Assembly (NCBI GenBank): GCA_036505615.1 | Contig: DASXTB010000256.1 | Location: forward strand, 1 to 11,060 | DNA length: 11,060 bases | From: DASXTB01 sp036505615 | Lineage (GTDB): Bacteria > Acidobacteriota > UBA6911 > JACQSX01 | Direction of reading: 5' to 3' | In this document: in pieces, positions 1 through 5,284 of the stretch | Layout of the letters: every line of letters begins with the position of its first letter | Position numbering within the stretch: position 1 is the stretch's first letter | Position numbers and translations under genes: made by a program | Notes under the pieces: generated by a model | Told to the model about the DNA's origin: nothing | Databases searched by the model: none | Seen by the model: only the letters and a program-made list of their open reading frames with translations

Positions 1-18
1 TAAAGGAGCATGTGCGCC

Positions 19-50
19 CAATCGAATCGTGAGCGATTGTGTATTTTTTT
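19..50 (+). terminator. Weak terminator-like hairpin at the left edge
   Basis: A 6-bp stem (CAATCG 19-24 with CGATTG 34-39) is followed after a few bases by seven T (44-50). It may end the transcript of a gene lying to the left of the window. An alternative smaller stem, AATCG/CGATT with a TGAG loop, uses the same bases. The stem is short and the T run is offset by four bases, so this is only suggestive. Confidence 0.35.
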
Positions 51-86
51 CGTCTGCGTAGGCGTGGACCTAGTCGTGTTACTGGA

Positions 87-122
87 CCGTGAAATTTCGT
101 TTTTTTAACCACATTTTCACGG
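87..122. other. Hairpin with 8-bp arms
   Basis: CCGTGAAA (87-94) is perfectly complementary to TTTCACGG (115-122) around a 20-nt loop that contains a run of seven T. It lies between the terminator-like hairpin and the long inverted-repeat element at 146-489. No function is evident. Confidence 0.4.
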
Positions 123-145
123 GAGATCGCCCCACACATCCTCCA

Positions 146-489
146 AAACCCGAAGGGTTTACAGAGTATAGCCGGCGGCAAAGCCCGCCTCAGGCGGGCG
201 ACGCCGCCGGTTGGGCACCCATCCAAAACGATCCGCCCTCCCAAGGAACAACCATGTTCCTTGGGCCGAATTGGAGAGCCACCGGCTGGCCCGATGCTGA
301 AAGGGCCTAAGAATTTTTCGCAAATTTGGAACCAAACCCGTTTAGTTCTTCGACCCGCTATATCTGTGGCGCTCAGGCTCTGCGACGACTTCAGCGTCGG
401 ACGGTTAATGGGAACGGTTAACCGGCGGCGACGCCCCGCAAAAAGCGCGGGCTTTGCCGCCGGCTATACTGTGTAAACCCTTCGGGTTT
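146..489. repeat. 344-bp element with long terminal inverted repeats (MITE-like)
   Basis: The left end (146-212) and right end (420-489) are reverse complements over about 68 bases. Both begin with the small palindrome AAACCC-GAA/TTC-GGGTTT, continue through ACAGAGTATAGCCGGCGGC (one base differs in the other copy) and AAAGCCCGC, and close with GACGCCGCCGGTT. The arms differ mainly in a GC-rich mini-hairpin (183-199 on the left). Smaller hairpins lie inside, such as CCCAAGGAAC/GTTCCTTGGG (239-264). The centre carries TTTTTCGCAAATTT (314-327). Two short open frames across it (89-310, 261-476) look like nothing known and run through the repeat arms, so I do not call genes. No clear target-site duplication is visible. 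It could be a non-autonomous mobile element or a structured RNA. Confidence 0.75.
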
Positions 490-523
490 CACCGACGGCC
501 TCTTACATCCTTGGCTGCGGGTT

Positions 524-543
524 CACCGGTTCAAGTACCGGTG
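524..543. other. Perfect 7-bp hairpin
   Basis: CACCGGT (524-530) and ACCGGTG (537-543) flank a six-base loop, TCAAGT. The loop region (TTCAAGT) resembles the T-loop of a tRNA, but no acceptor, D or anticodon arm can be fitted around it. It stands just before the tandem direct repeats. Confidence 0.5.
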
Positions 544-545
544 AT

Positions 546-650
546 CGGCTTTTGTTTCGGTTCTGGCCCTGCCACTGTAGGCTCGTGCACGTGGACGTGG
601 CCGTAGACGGCTTTTCTTTTGGTTGTGGCTTTGCCACTCTAGGCCTCTGT
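546..650. repeat. Tandem pair of ~43-bp imperfect direct repeats, 62-bp period
   Basis: The blocks 546-588 and 608-650 align without gaps, with roughly nine differences. Shared segments include CGGCTTTT, TGCCACT and TAGGC. Each copy carries a small stem of TGGC and GCCA around a 3-base loop. The differences cc/tt in the loop leave the stem intact, which hints that structure rather than sequence is kept. No reading frame across both copies looks like a protein. The pair lies between the inverted-repeat element and the phoH promoter. Confidence 0.6.
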
Positions 651-674
651 GGTGAGTGTTTGTGACATCTCGGC

Positions 675-686
675 TCACGATCGTGA
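675..686. promoter_or_regulatory. 12-bp perfect palindrome upstream of phoH
   Basis: TCACGATCGTGA is a perfect palindrome about 90 bp before the phoH -10 box; a related half, GGTCGTGAAC, recurs near 709-718. It may be a dimeric repressor or activator site, but no regulator is known from the sequence and a chance palindrome cannot be excluded. Confidence 0.25.
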
Positions 687-763
687 CTCAAAATTGCTTC
701 AGGCCAACGGTCGTGAACCGATGCCAAAAATTCTGCCCGTCGTATCCTTCTTCTTCAGAAGTT

Positions 764-772
764 TGCTATTAT
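764..772 (+). promoter_or_regulatory. Extended -10 promoter of the phoH-ddl operon
   Basis: TGCTATTAT matches an extended -10 element (TG-n-TATTAT, five of six bases of TATAAT). No good -35 box is found 16-18 bp upstream, which is common for extended -10 promoters. Transcription would start near 779, leaving a short leader of about 48 nt before the phoH ATG at 827. Confidence 0.5.
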
Positions 773-781
773 AGAAAGAGT

Positions 782-826
782 ATGAACAAGCACATCTTGC
801 ACAGGGGGAAACACGCCAGGCCTTAG
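782..826 (+). CDS. Possible 14-codon leader ORF abutting phoH
   Basis: An ATG at 782 opens a 14-residue frame (MNKHILHRGKHARP) whose TAG (824-826) directly touches the phoH ATG (827). The peptide is basic and histidine-rich. The predicted transcript start (~779) would make its mRNA almost leaderless. phoH itself has a poor Shine-Dalgarno sequence (AGG at 818-820; a G-rich run 804-808 is too far), so coupling from this small frame could help its translation. A chance frame of this length is quite possible, hence the low confidence. Confidence 0.2.
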   Translation: MNKHILHRGKHARP

Positions 827-1843
827 ATGAAGAAAATCGTATTACCTGATCGAGGGGCCGAAGTGCTCTTCGACATGTACGATCGAAATGTCCGTTACCT
901 GGAATCTCTGTTTGACGTCCAGATCAGCGCCCGCGGAAGCAATCTCCTCATTGAGGGCGAAACTCACGATGTAGAAGCTCTTACCCGGTTACTCTCTGAT
1001 TTCGCGAGCCTAATCGCTCGTGGAGAAAAATTTCAGAACGGCGACCTGCAACAAGCGTTCAAGCAGATAGCTGGCAACTCGTCCTTAACGCTGCATGATT
1101 TCTTCCCCAAGCGGCAGATTATCTCTTCGGGCGGACGCCAGGTCTCGCCTAAGAGTCCCAATCAAAAAAAATACCTGGAAGCGATTCAACAGCATGACAT
1201 CGTCTTTGCAATCGGGCCGGCGGGAACCGGAAAGACATATCTGGCCGTGGCCATGGCAATTTCCTACTTGATGAGCAAAAGAGTGGAGAGAATTGTGCTG
1301 GCGCGCCCGGCCGTCGAAGCGGGGGAACGACTCGGTTTCCTGCCCGGAGATTTGCAGGAAAAGGTCAACCCTTATTTGCGCCCGCTGTACGACGCGCTTT
1401 ATCACATGCTTGACGTTGAAAAGGTGAACAAGTTGATGGAGCGCCAGGTGATCGAGATCGCGCCCCTGGCTTTTATGCGCGGTCGGACGCTCGGTGACTC
1501 ATTCATCATCCTGGATGAAGCGCAAAACACTAGTCCGGAACAGATGAAAATGTTCCTGACTCGGATCGGATTCAATTCCAAAGCCGTGATCACCGGCGAT
1601 ATCACCCAAGTCGATTTGCCACCGGGAAAGCGATCCGGGTTGATTGAAGCCATTCGGATCCTAAAGGAAGTGCCCGGGCTGGCATTCGCTCACTTTGACG
1701 AGCGCGATGTGGTGCGGCACGAGCTTGTTCAACTGATTATAAAAGCCTACGAGAAGGTGTCCCGACCCGCGGAATCCGGCACGACGCCCGCATCGGAAGC
1801 GCCACTCCCCGCGCAGCCTCCGGATGAAGAAAGTCACTCATGA
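827..1843 (+). CDS. phoH: PhoH-like ATPase (PhoH/YbeZ family)
   Basis: This is a cytoplasmic P-loop ATPase of the PhoH family, 338 residues, close to the usual 320-350. Family members are linked to RNA metabolism, ribosome and rRNA maturation and phosphate-starvation responses; the exact substrate is not settled. Residues 1-75 form the typical N-terminal region. The Walker A motif GPAGTGKT is at 130-137, the family block RPAVEAGERLGFLPGD at 160-175, Walker B with IILDEAQN at 227-234, and TGDITQ at 256-261. The tail from about 312 is rich in Pro, Ala, Glu and Ser and looks disordered. The ATG at 827 gives the standard family N-terminus (MKKIVLPD). The stop overlaps the ddl start (ATGA), so the two are probably translated together. 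In many bacteria phoH is followed by the rRNA-maturation gene ybeY; here ddl takes that place. Confidence 0.95.
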   Translation: MKKIVLPDRGAEVLFDMYDRNVRYLESLFDVQISARGSNLLIEGETHDVEALTRLLSDFASLIARGEKFQNGDLQQAFKQIAGNSSLTLHDFFPKRQIISSGGRQVSPKSPNQKKYLEAIQQHDIVFAIGPAGTGKTYLAVAMAISYLMSKRVERIVLARPAVEAGERLGFLPGDLQEKVNPYLRPLYDALYHMLDVEKVNKLMERQVIEIAPLAFMRGRTLGDSFIILDEAQNTSPEQMKMFLTRIGFNSKAVITGDITQVDLPPGKRSGLIEAIRILKEVPGLAFAHFDERDVVRHELVQLIIKAYEKVSRPAESGTTPASEAPLPAQPPDEESHS

Positions 1844-2877
1844 AGGGAAGCAAGTTGCGGGTGGCCTTGTTCATGGGGGGCCAATCCGAAGAGAGGAACG
1901 TCTCGCTGAACACGGGCAAGATGATCGCCAGCCATCTTGACAAGTCCAAGTATGAAGTACTCCCCCTTGAGATCAGCCGCGATGGCCGATGGCTGCTGGA
2001 TTCGCCGACACTGAGGGAAATTGAAGCGTCTGGCCAGGCCAAGATCGATCAGAGCCTGATCCGTTCTGTTTCACCCGTCGTTGCATCGGGAGAGCGGTCG
2101 GTGGACATTGTCTTTCTGGCGCTTCACGGCCCTTTGGGAGAGGATGGAACCATCCAGGGAATGTTGGAACTGCTTGGGATTCCGTATACCTGCTCTGGAG
2201 TGCTCGCTTCAGCCCTGGCCATGGATAAATTTCGAATGAAGGCTTTCGCTCGTGGTCTGGGTGTTCGAGTTGCTTCGGACGTGCTGGTTAGCAGGGCGCG
2301 TTTTCAGGAACGGCGACTTGAAGTCCTGGAGGAGATCCAAAGCCTGGGCGAGAAGATCGTCATCAAACCCAACCACCTGGGATCTTCCGTCGCTACGTTC
2401 ATTATCGAGGACAGTGCGAAAATTGAGGCGGCTCTGGCGGCAGTTTTTGAGCTGAGACAGGACGCCCTGGTTGAGCAGTTTATTCCCGGCATTGAGATAA
2501 CCGCGCCCGTGTTAGGCAACGGTAGCCCGGAAGCCCTGCCATTGATCGAGATCGTTCCCAACATGGGGGAATTTTACGATTACCGTTCTAAGTATGCCGA
2601 TGGCGGTTCCGATCACATTATTCCTGCCAGGCTTCCGGGGCATTTGACGCGCCAAGTTCAGCGACAGGCAGTAGATATTCACTGCCAGCTTGGCTGCAGG
2701 GGGGTTACTCGTTCAGACTTTATTGTCCAGGGCGAGCAAGCCTATTTTTTGGAAGTGAATACAATCCCGGGAATGACGGCAACCTCGCTGGCCCCTCAAT
2801 CAGCCCAAGTTGCCGGCTACAGTTTTTCGCAGTTCCTGGACAAGCTGATCGAATTGGCGCTCGAAGACCGGCAATAG
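1840..2877 (+). CDS. ddl: D-alanine--D-alanine ligase
   Basis: Cytoplasmic ATP-grasp enzyme that joins two D-alanines with ATP hydrolysis, giving the dipeptide that MurF adds to the peptidoglycan precursor. Its 345 residues are within the family range (about 305-370). The N-terminal motif GGQSEERNVSL lies at 13-23, with Glu18 matching the D-Ala-binding glutamate of E. coli DdlB. HGPLGEDG is at 96-103, the segment up to the SALAMDK motif ends at 130, the ATP-grasp lysine segment KPNHLGSS is at 176-183, FYDYRSKY at 245-252, RSDF at 291-294, and the metal- and substrate-binding EVNTIPGMT at 305-313. All key residues appear present. The start overlaps the phoH stop by 4 nt and its own ribosome site is weak, so coupling to phoH is likely. 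Its mRNA probably ends at the hairpins after 2877, finally at the terminators near 3195-3249. Confidence 0.96.
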   Translation: MKGSKLRVALFMGGQSEERNVSLNTGKMIASHLDKSKYEVLPLEISRDGRWLLDSPTLREIEASGQAKIDQSLIRSVSPVVASGERSVDIVFLALHGPLGEDGTIQGMLELLGIPYTCSGVLASALAMDKFRMKAFARGLGVRVASDVLVSRARFQERRLEVLEEIQSLGEKIVIKPNHLGSSVATFIIEDSAKIEAALAAVFELRQDALVEQFIPGIEITAPVLGNGSPEALPLIEIVPNMGEFYDYRSKYADGGSDHIIPARLPGHLTRQVQRQAVDIHCQLGCRGVTRSDFIVQGEQAYFLEVNTIPGMTATSLAPQSAQVAGYSFSQFLDKLIELALEDRQ

Positions 2878-2882
2878 AATTA

Positions 2883-2899
2883 GGCCGCTTCCAGCGGCC
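2883..2899 (+). other. GC-rich hairpin just after ddl
   Basis: GGCCGCT and AGCGGCC form a perfect 7-bp stem with a 3-nt loop, starting 6 nt after the ddl stop. It sits where a terminator is expected but lacks a T run (TCTGT follows), so it may be a decayed terminator or an mRNA 3'-end stabiliser. Functional terminators lie about 300 bp further on, beyond the repeat element. Confidence 0.4.
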
Positions 2900-2911
2900 T
2901 CTGTCCGGCCG

Positions 2912-3151
2912 CAGGCGGCGGTCAAGAGTGTGGCCCAGGGCGAAGCGCAGCGGAGCCCTGGGAATGGGAGATCCGTTAGTGAGTTGAAAGCCCGTCCCGC
3001 TAAGCAGGGCGGCCGGCAGAAAGATTTTCGCAAACTTCCAAGCATCTGCCGCCCGCCCCAAAGACAGGGCGGGCTAGTAATTTTCGTAATATCTCGCTAT
3101 CCCAGGGCTTCGCTGCGCTTCGCCCTGGGCCACACCCTGACGCCCGCCGGC
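2912..3151. repeat. Near-palindromic repeat element with 36-bp inverted arms
   Basis: The arms 2928-2963 and 3100-3135 are reverse complements in 35 of 36 positions, and pairing continues outward with gaps to about 2912 and 3151. Each arm is itself hairpin-forming (CCCAGGGC ... GCCCTGGG). A second nested pair, 3007-3020 with 3045-3058, matches in 13 of 14 positions, and GCCCGCCC/GGGCGGGC (3052-3075) adds an internal hairpin. The loop at the very centre carries TTTTCGCAAACTT (3025-3037). The whole piece could fold into one long branched stem in RNA or a cruciform in DNA. The open frames seen here in both directions are by-products of the repeat. It resembles a REP/MITE-like non-autonomous element inserted between ddl and its terminators. 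Confidence 0.7.
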
Positions 3152-3194
3152 GGCGGGCTGGGGTGCAAAGCGCGAGCGCAGCCATCAGCCTCGA

Positions 3195-3215
3195 GGCCGT
3201 TTCAACGGCCTTTTT
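3195..3215 (+). terminator. Intrinsic terminator, first of a tandem pair
   Basis: Stem GGCCGTT (3195-3201) with AACGGCC (3204-3210), effectively a TTCA loop, followed at once by five T. It ends rightward transcription arriving from ddl and the repeat element. Confidence 0.75.
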
Positions 3216-3225
3216 CGCCAACCCA

Positions 3226-3249
3226 GCCGGCGTTTACGCCGGCGTTTTT
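3226..3249 (+). terminator. Intrinsic terminator, second of a tandem pair
   Basis: Stem GCCGGCGT (3226-3233) with ACGCCGGC (3236-3243), then GTTTTT. It lies ten bases after the first terminator and just before a promoter, so it insulates the next gene from ddl transcription. Confidence 0.75.
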
Positions 3250-3256
3250 CCTTAGG

Positions 3257-3285
3257 TTGAAACCGCGATTTTGCTTTGATAAAGT
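3257..3285 (+). promoter_or_regulatory. Sigma-70 type promoter of the YdcH-like gene
   Basis: TTGAAA (3257-3262) and TAAAGT (3280-3285) are separated by exactly 17 bp, and a TG two bases before the -10 (3277-3278) gives it an extended -10 as well. Start of transcription is expected near 3292, about 37 nt before the ATG at 3329. It sits right after two terminators, as expected for an independently transcribed gene. Confidence 0.65.
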
Positions 3286-3328
3286 GATTAGAGGACGGTG
3301 ATAGTTCATGCCTACAAAGGAGGCCAAC

Positions 3329-3559
3329 ATGGGAGACGCAGAAATCAAGGACTACCTTCTCAGTACGGATGAGGAATTCCGCAAGCTGGTAGAACAGCAC
3401 CATTCGTACGACGACCAGTTGGACAAACTTACCCACAAGCCGTTTCTCTCCGAAGAAGAAAGGCTCCTGGAAACGGTGCTCAAGAAAAAAAAGTTAGCTT
3501 TGAAAGACCAGATGCAGGCAAGAATTGTTCGCGCGCAGGCGGCGACTCGGGCTCATTGA
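3329..3559 (+). CDS. Small YdcH-like protein (DUF465 family)
   Basis: A 76-residue acidic-to-basic, charged, helical protein. The core (HHSYDDQLDKLTHKPFLSEEE, around residues 21-41, followed by a Lys-rich KKKKLALKDQM helix) matches the DUF465/YdcH pattern: a His-containing helix, a turn with P-hydrophobic-S-EEE, then a lysine-rich helix. No enzymatic residues are seen and the family's function is not established; it is presumably a small cytoplasmic helical hairpin protein. I chose the ATG at 3329 because a perfect AAAGGAGG (3316-3323) lies 5 nt before it. The ATG at 3308 is in frame but has no ribosome site, and using it would translate the Shine-Dalgarno itself. The gene has its own promoter and a strong terminator, so it is probably monocistronic and well expressed. 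Confidence 0.85.
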   Translation: MGDAEIKDYLLSTDEEFRKLVEQHHSYDDQLDKLTHKPFLSEEERLLETVLKKKKLALKDQMQARIVRAQAATRAH

Positions 3560-3587
3560 TTGGCACATCGCCTGCATTGAAACCTTA

Positions 3588-3618
3588 GCCCTCCGTTCCG
3601 GACGGAGGGCTTTTTTTT
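3588..3618 (+). terminator. Strong intrinsic terminator between the YdcH-like gene and psd
   Basis: A perfect 9-bp stem, GCCCTCCGT (3588-3596) and ACGGAGGGC (3602-3610), is followed by eight T (3611-3618). It ends the upstream small-gene transcript. The psd ATG comes only 12 nt later, leaving almost no room for a psd promoter and leader downstream of it. Confidence 0.9.
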
Positions 3619-3630
3619 GCAGGCTGGAAA

Positions 3631-4242
3631 ATGAAGATCGTCGCTGACGCTTATCGCTTCCTGATTCCGCTCCTTCTGATTGCCATCCTCTTCGCTTTCC
3701 TACGACAGTATGGCCTGGCCGCAGCCGCGGCAATCCTAGCCCTCTTCGTGATTTTCTTTTTTCGCGATCCGGAGCGCGAGATTCCTGCCAAGGACGGCAT
3801 GATCGTTTCTCCCGCGGACGGTAAAGTGGTGCGGATTGCGACAGGCAAGGGCAACCTGCCCCTTCAAGTCAGCATCTTTCTCTCTGTTTTCGACGTACAT
3901 GTCAACCGGGCCCCCATCGAAGGGCGTGTCACGAGGATGGAGCACAGGAAGGGAAGTTTTAAAGCAGCCTTCGACGATGCCGCCTCGTTAGAAAATGAGC
4001 GCAATATTGTGGATATTGAGGGTGGAAATCACAGTGTGGAGGTAGTGCTGATCGCCGGCTTGATTGCGCGCCGAATCGTCTCCTGGATCAGCCCGGGAGA
4101 TCGCCTGGAACGGGGGCAAAGGATTGGGTTGATACGCTTTGGCTCCAGAGTGGACTTATTTCTGCCGCGAGACGTCGAGTTGCATGTAAAAAAAGGAGAC
4201 CACGTTCGGGGAGGGGCGAGTATTATAGGAAAGTTTACTTGA
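3631..4242 (+). CDS. psd: Phosphatidylserine decarboxylase, short form
   Basis: Pyruvoyl enzyme that decarboxylates phosphatidylserine to phosphatidylethanolamine at the inner membrane. At 203 residues it belongs to the short (about 200-220 aa) form rather than the ~300-aa E. coli type. Residues 9-44 are two hydrophobic segments that anchor it, followed by FFFRDPERE (42-50). SPADGKV (60-66), with Asp63, and SVFDVHVNR (85-93), with His90, match the conserved catalytic segments. RFGSRVDLFLP (169-179) contains the Gly171-Ser172 pair where the proenzyme should cut itself, leaving a pyruvoyl-capped small alpha chain. The start fits the family N-terminus, although its ribosome site (GGAAA) is weak. 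pssA follows after 30 nt, so substrate maker and user are adjacent. A strong terminator lies just upstream, so its promoter is unclear; read-through of that terminator is possible. Confidence 0.95.
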   Translation: MKIVADAYRFLIPLLLIAILFAFLRQYGLAAAAAILALFVIFFFRDPEREIPAKDGMIVSPADGKVVRIATGKGNLPLQVSIFLSVFDVHVNRAPIEGRVTRMEHRKGSFKAAFDDAASLENERNIVDIEGGNHSVEVVLIAGLIARRIVSWISPGDRLERGQRIGLIRFGSRVDLFLPRDVELHVKKGDHVRGGASIIGKFT

Positions 4243-4260
4243 TTTCGGATTCTCTCGATT

Positions 4261-4281
4261 GCGGAATGCGGAATGCGGAAT
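4261..4281 (+). repeat. Three tandem copies of the 7-mer GCGGAAT at the pssA start
   Basis: Exact copies occupy 4261-4267, 4268-4274 and 4275-4281, preceded by a partial ATT. Two ATG triplets (4266, 4273) arise at the copy junctions in different frames; the third ATG (4282) lies just after the repeat. The array thus overlaps the ribosome-binding and start region of pssA. Confidence 0.85.
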
Positions 4282-5052
4282 ATGGAACAAAAGGAACTGA
4301 ACCTCAACTTCGTCAAGAAAAGGCCGCGCCGCACCGTCTATATTCTTCCCAGCGTCTTTACGGTGGGAAACATCTTCTGCGGCTTCTTCGCGATTATTTC
4401 TTCGATTCACGGCAATTACGATGACGCGGCCAAGGCTTTGGGCATTGCCATTGTGCTCGACGGGCTCGACGGACGTATGGCCCGGCTGGCCAATGCCACC
4501 AGCGAATTTGGTTTGCAGTTGGATTCGCTGGCCGACGTTATTAGTTTCGGACTGGCGCCGGCGATTTTAATGCTTTCCTGGGGCCTGGCGAAGCTGGGCG
4601 ATTTCGGCATTTTTACGGCCTTTGTTTTCCTGATTTGCGGGACGATGCGGCTGGCCCGATTTAACGTCCAGTCGGAAAACCTGCGACAGTTTGTAGGCAT
4701 GCCGATACCCGCTGCCGCGGGAGTGATCGCCGCAGTGGAACACTTTTTCTCGGCGCCCGTGACCGATCCTGTTCACGCCAACTCTCTGGCGGTGATGACC
4801 CTGGTTCTCGCCTTTCTGATGATAAGCCGCATTCGTTACTTCAGCCTGAAGCAGCTTCATCTCGGCAAAGGAAAGTCTCATCTGAACATTCTTCTGCTTT
4901 CGGTGCTGCTGGCGCTGATTATTTTCTATTCGCAGATCGTCCTGCTAACTCTGGCTATCGTGTACGCCATTAATCCGCTCTTGGCCCAATTCATCCGGTT
5001 ATTTGCCCGGCACCCGCAGGCGGAGCCTTCCGCCAGGACCAATCGTCCCTGA
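4273..5052 (+). CDS. pssA: CDP-diacylglycerol--serine O-phosphatidyltransferase (phosphatidylserine synthase)
   Basis: Integral membrane enzyme that exchanges the CMP of CDP-diacylglycerol for serine, giving phosphatidylserine, the substrate of the neighbouring Psd. The CDP-alcohol phosphotransferase signature D-G-x2-A-R-x8-G-x3-D-x3-D is complete: Asp66, Gly67, Ala70, Arg71, Gly80, Asp84, Asp88. Hydrophobic segments lie at about 27-45, 57-65, 90-105, 112-125, 145-158, 172-185, 206-224 and 224-242. The 259-residue length suits the bacterial type-II (Bacillus-like) enzyme. PNLFT-like text after the basic N-terminus (RPRRTVYILPSVFTVGNIFCG, 17-37) is typical of the family. The start is uncertain: ATG 4273 lies in a heptamer repeat, and ATG 4282, in frame and just after it, gives a protein three residues shorter. 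Neither has a strong ribosome site, so coupling to psd is possible. Confidence 0.94.
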   Translation: MRNMEQKELNLNFVKKRPRRTVYILPSVFTVGNIFCGFFAIISSIHGNYDDAAKALGIAIVLDGLDGRMARLANATSEFGLQLDSLADVISFGLAPAILMLSWGLAKLGDFGIFTAFVFLICGTMRLARFNVQSENLRQFVGMPIPAAAGVIAAVEHFFSAPVTDPVHANSLAVMTLVLAFLMISRIRYFSLKQLHLGKGKSHLNILLLSVLLALIIFYSQIVLLTLAIVYAINPLLAQFIRLFARHPQAEPSARTNRP

Positions 5053-5079
5053 ATCGGGTTTGAGCCGCCGCCGGAATTA

Positions 5080-5227
5080 GGACACGGAGAACAGGCATCA
5101 CACGGACTGGCGAATGTGCTGCAATGGCGATGCCTGGGTTAAGTTGCTGAATTGATAGAAGTTCTGATCGGAGCCCTCGTTCTTTCAGCACGCTCGCCAG
5201 TCCGTGTAATCCGCGCTATCCGTGTCC
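5080..5227. repeat. 148-bp inverted-repeat element between pssA and the toxin-antitoxin genes
   Basis: An inner pair (5100-5120 with 5187-5207) matches in 19 of 21 positions, and an outer pair, GGACACGGA (5080-5088) with TCCGTGTCC (5219-5227), is perfect. The spacer between outer and inner arms differs in sequence. CAGGCATC (5092-5099) can instead pair with GATGCCTG (5129-5136), giving an alternative fold. The inner loop (5121-5186) has no open frame of note. It looks like a small non-autonomous repeat (MITE or REP-like); there is no T run to make it a standard terminator, although it is the only structure that could end the pssA transcript. Confidence 0.65.
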
Positions 5228-5254
5228 CATTAAGGCTACGATTTTCTCTGGCAG

Positions 5255-5284
5255 TTGACGGCTCCATGCGGCATCAATTAATGT
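5255..5284 (+). promoter_or_regulatory. Putative promoter of the toxin-antitoxin operon
   Basis: TTGACG (5255-5260, five of six bases of the -35 consensus) and TAATGT (5279-5284) are separated by 18 bp. The -10 match is modest but keeps the key first TA and last T. It overlaps the 24-bp palindrome at 5279-5302, a layout expected of an autorepressed promoter. A start near 5291 would leave a leader of about 30 nt. Confidence 0.5.

Noticed and set aside
89..476. Two short + strand open frames (89-310 and 261-476) as genes
   Set aside because: They run through the arms of the long inverted repeat, have no ribosome site and give low-complexity, unrecognisable Pro/Arg/Gly-rich products.
520..550. 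A tRNA T-arm (TTCAAGT loop between CCGG stems)
   Set aside because: The stem pairing leaves the wrong loop size and there is no acceptor, anticodon or D arm around it.
546..650. CRISPR-like direct repeats
   Set aside because: Only two imperfect copies, a spacer of about 19 nt and no cas genes.
503..727. A 74-codon minus-strand open frame as a gene
   Set aside because: It crosses the tandem direct repeats, has no recognisable product, and its composition reflects the repeat.
2720..3301. Open frames on both strands in the ddl-YdcH gap
   Set aside because: They are produced by the GC-rich palindromic repeat and cross two terminators; their products match no family I know.
3308..3328. ATG at 3308 as start of the YdcH-like gene
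   Set aside because: No ribosome site, and the perfect AAAGGAGG would be inside the coding region; ATG 3329 is better placed.
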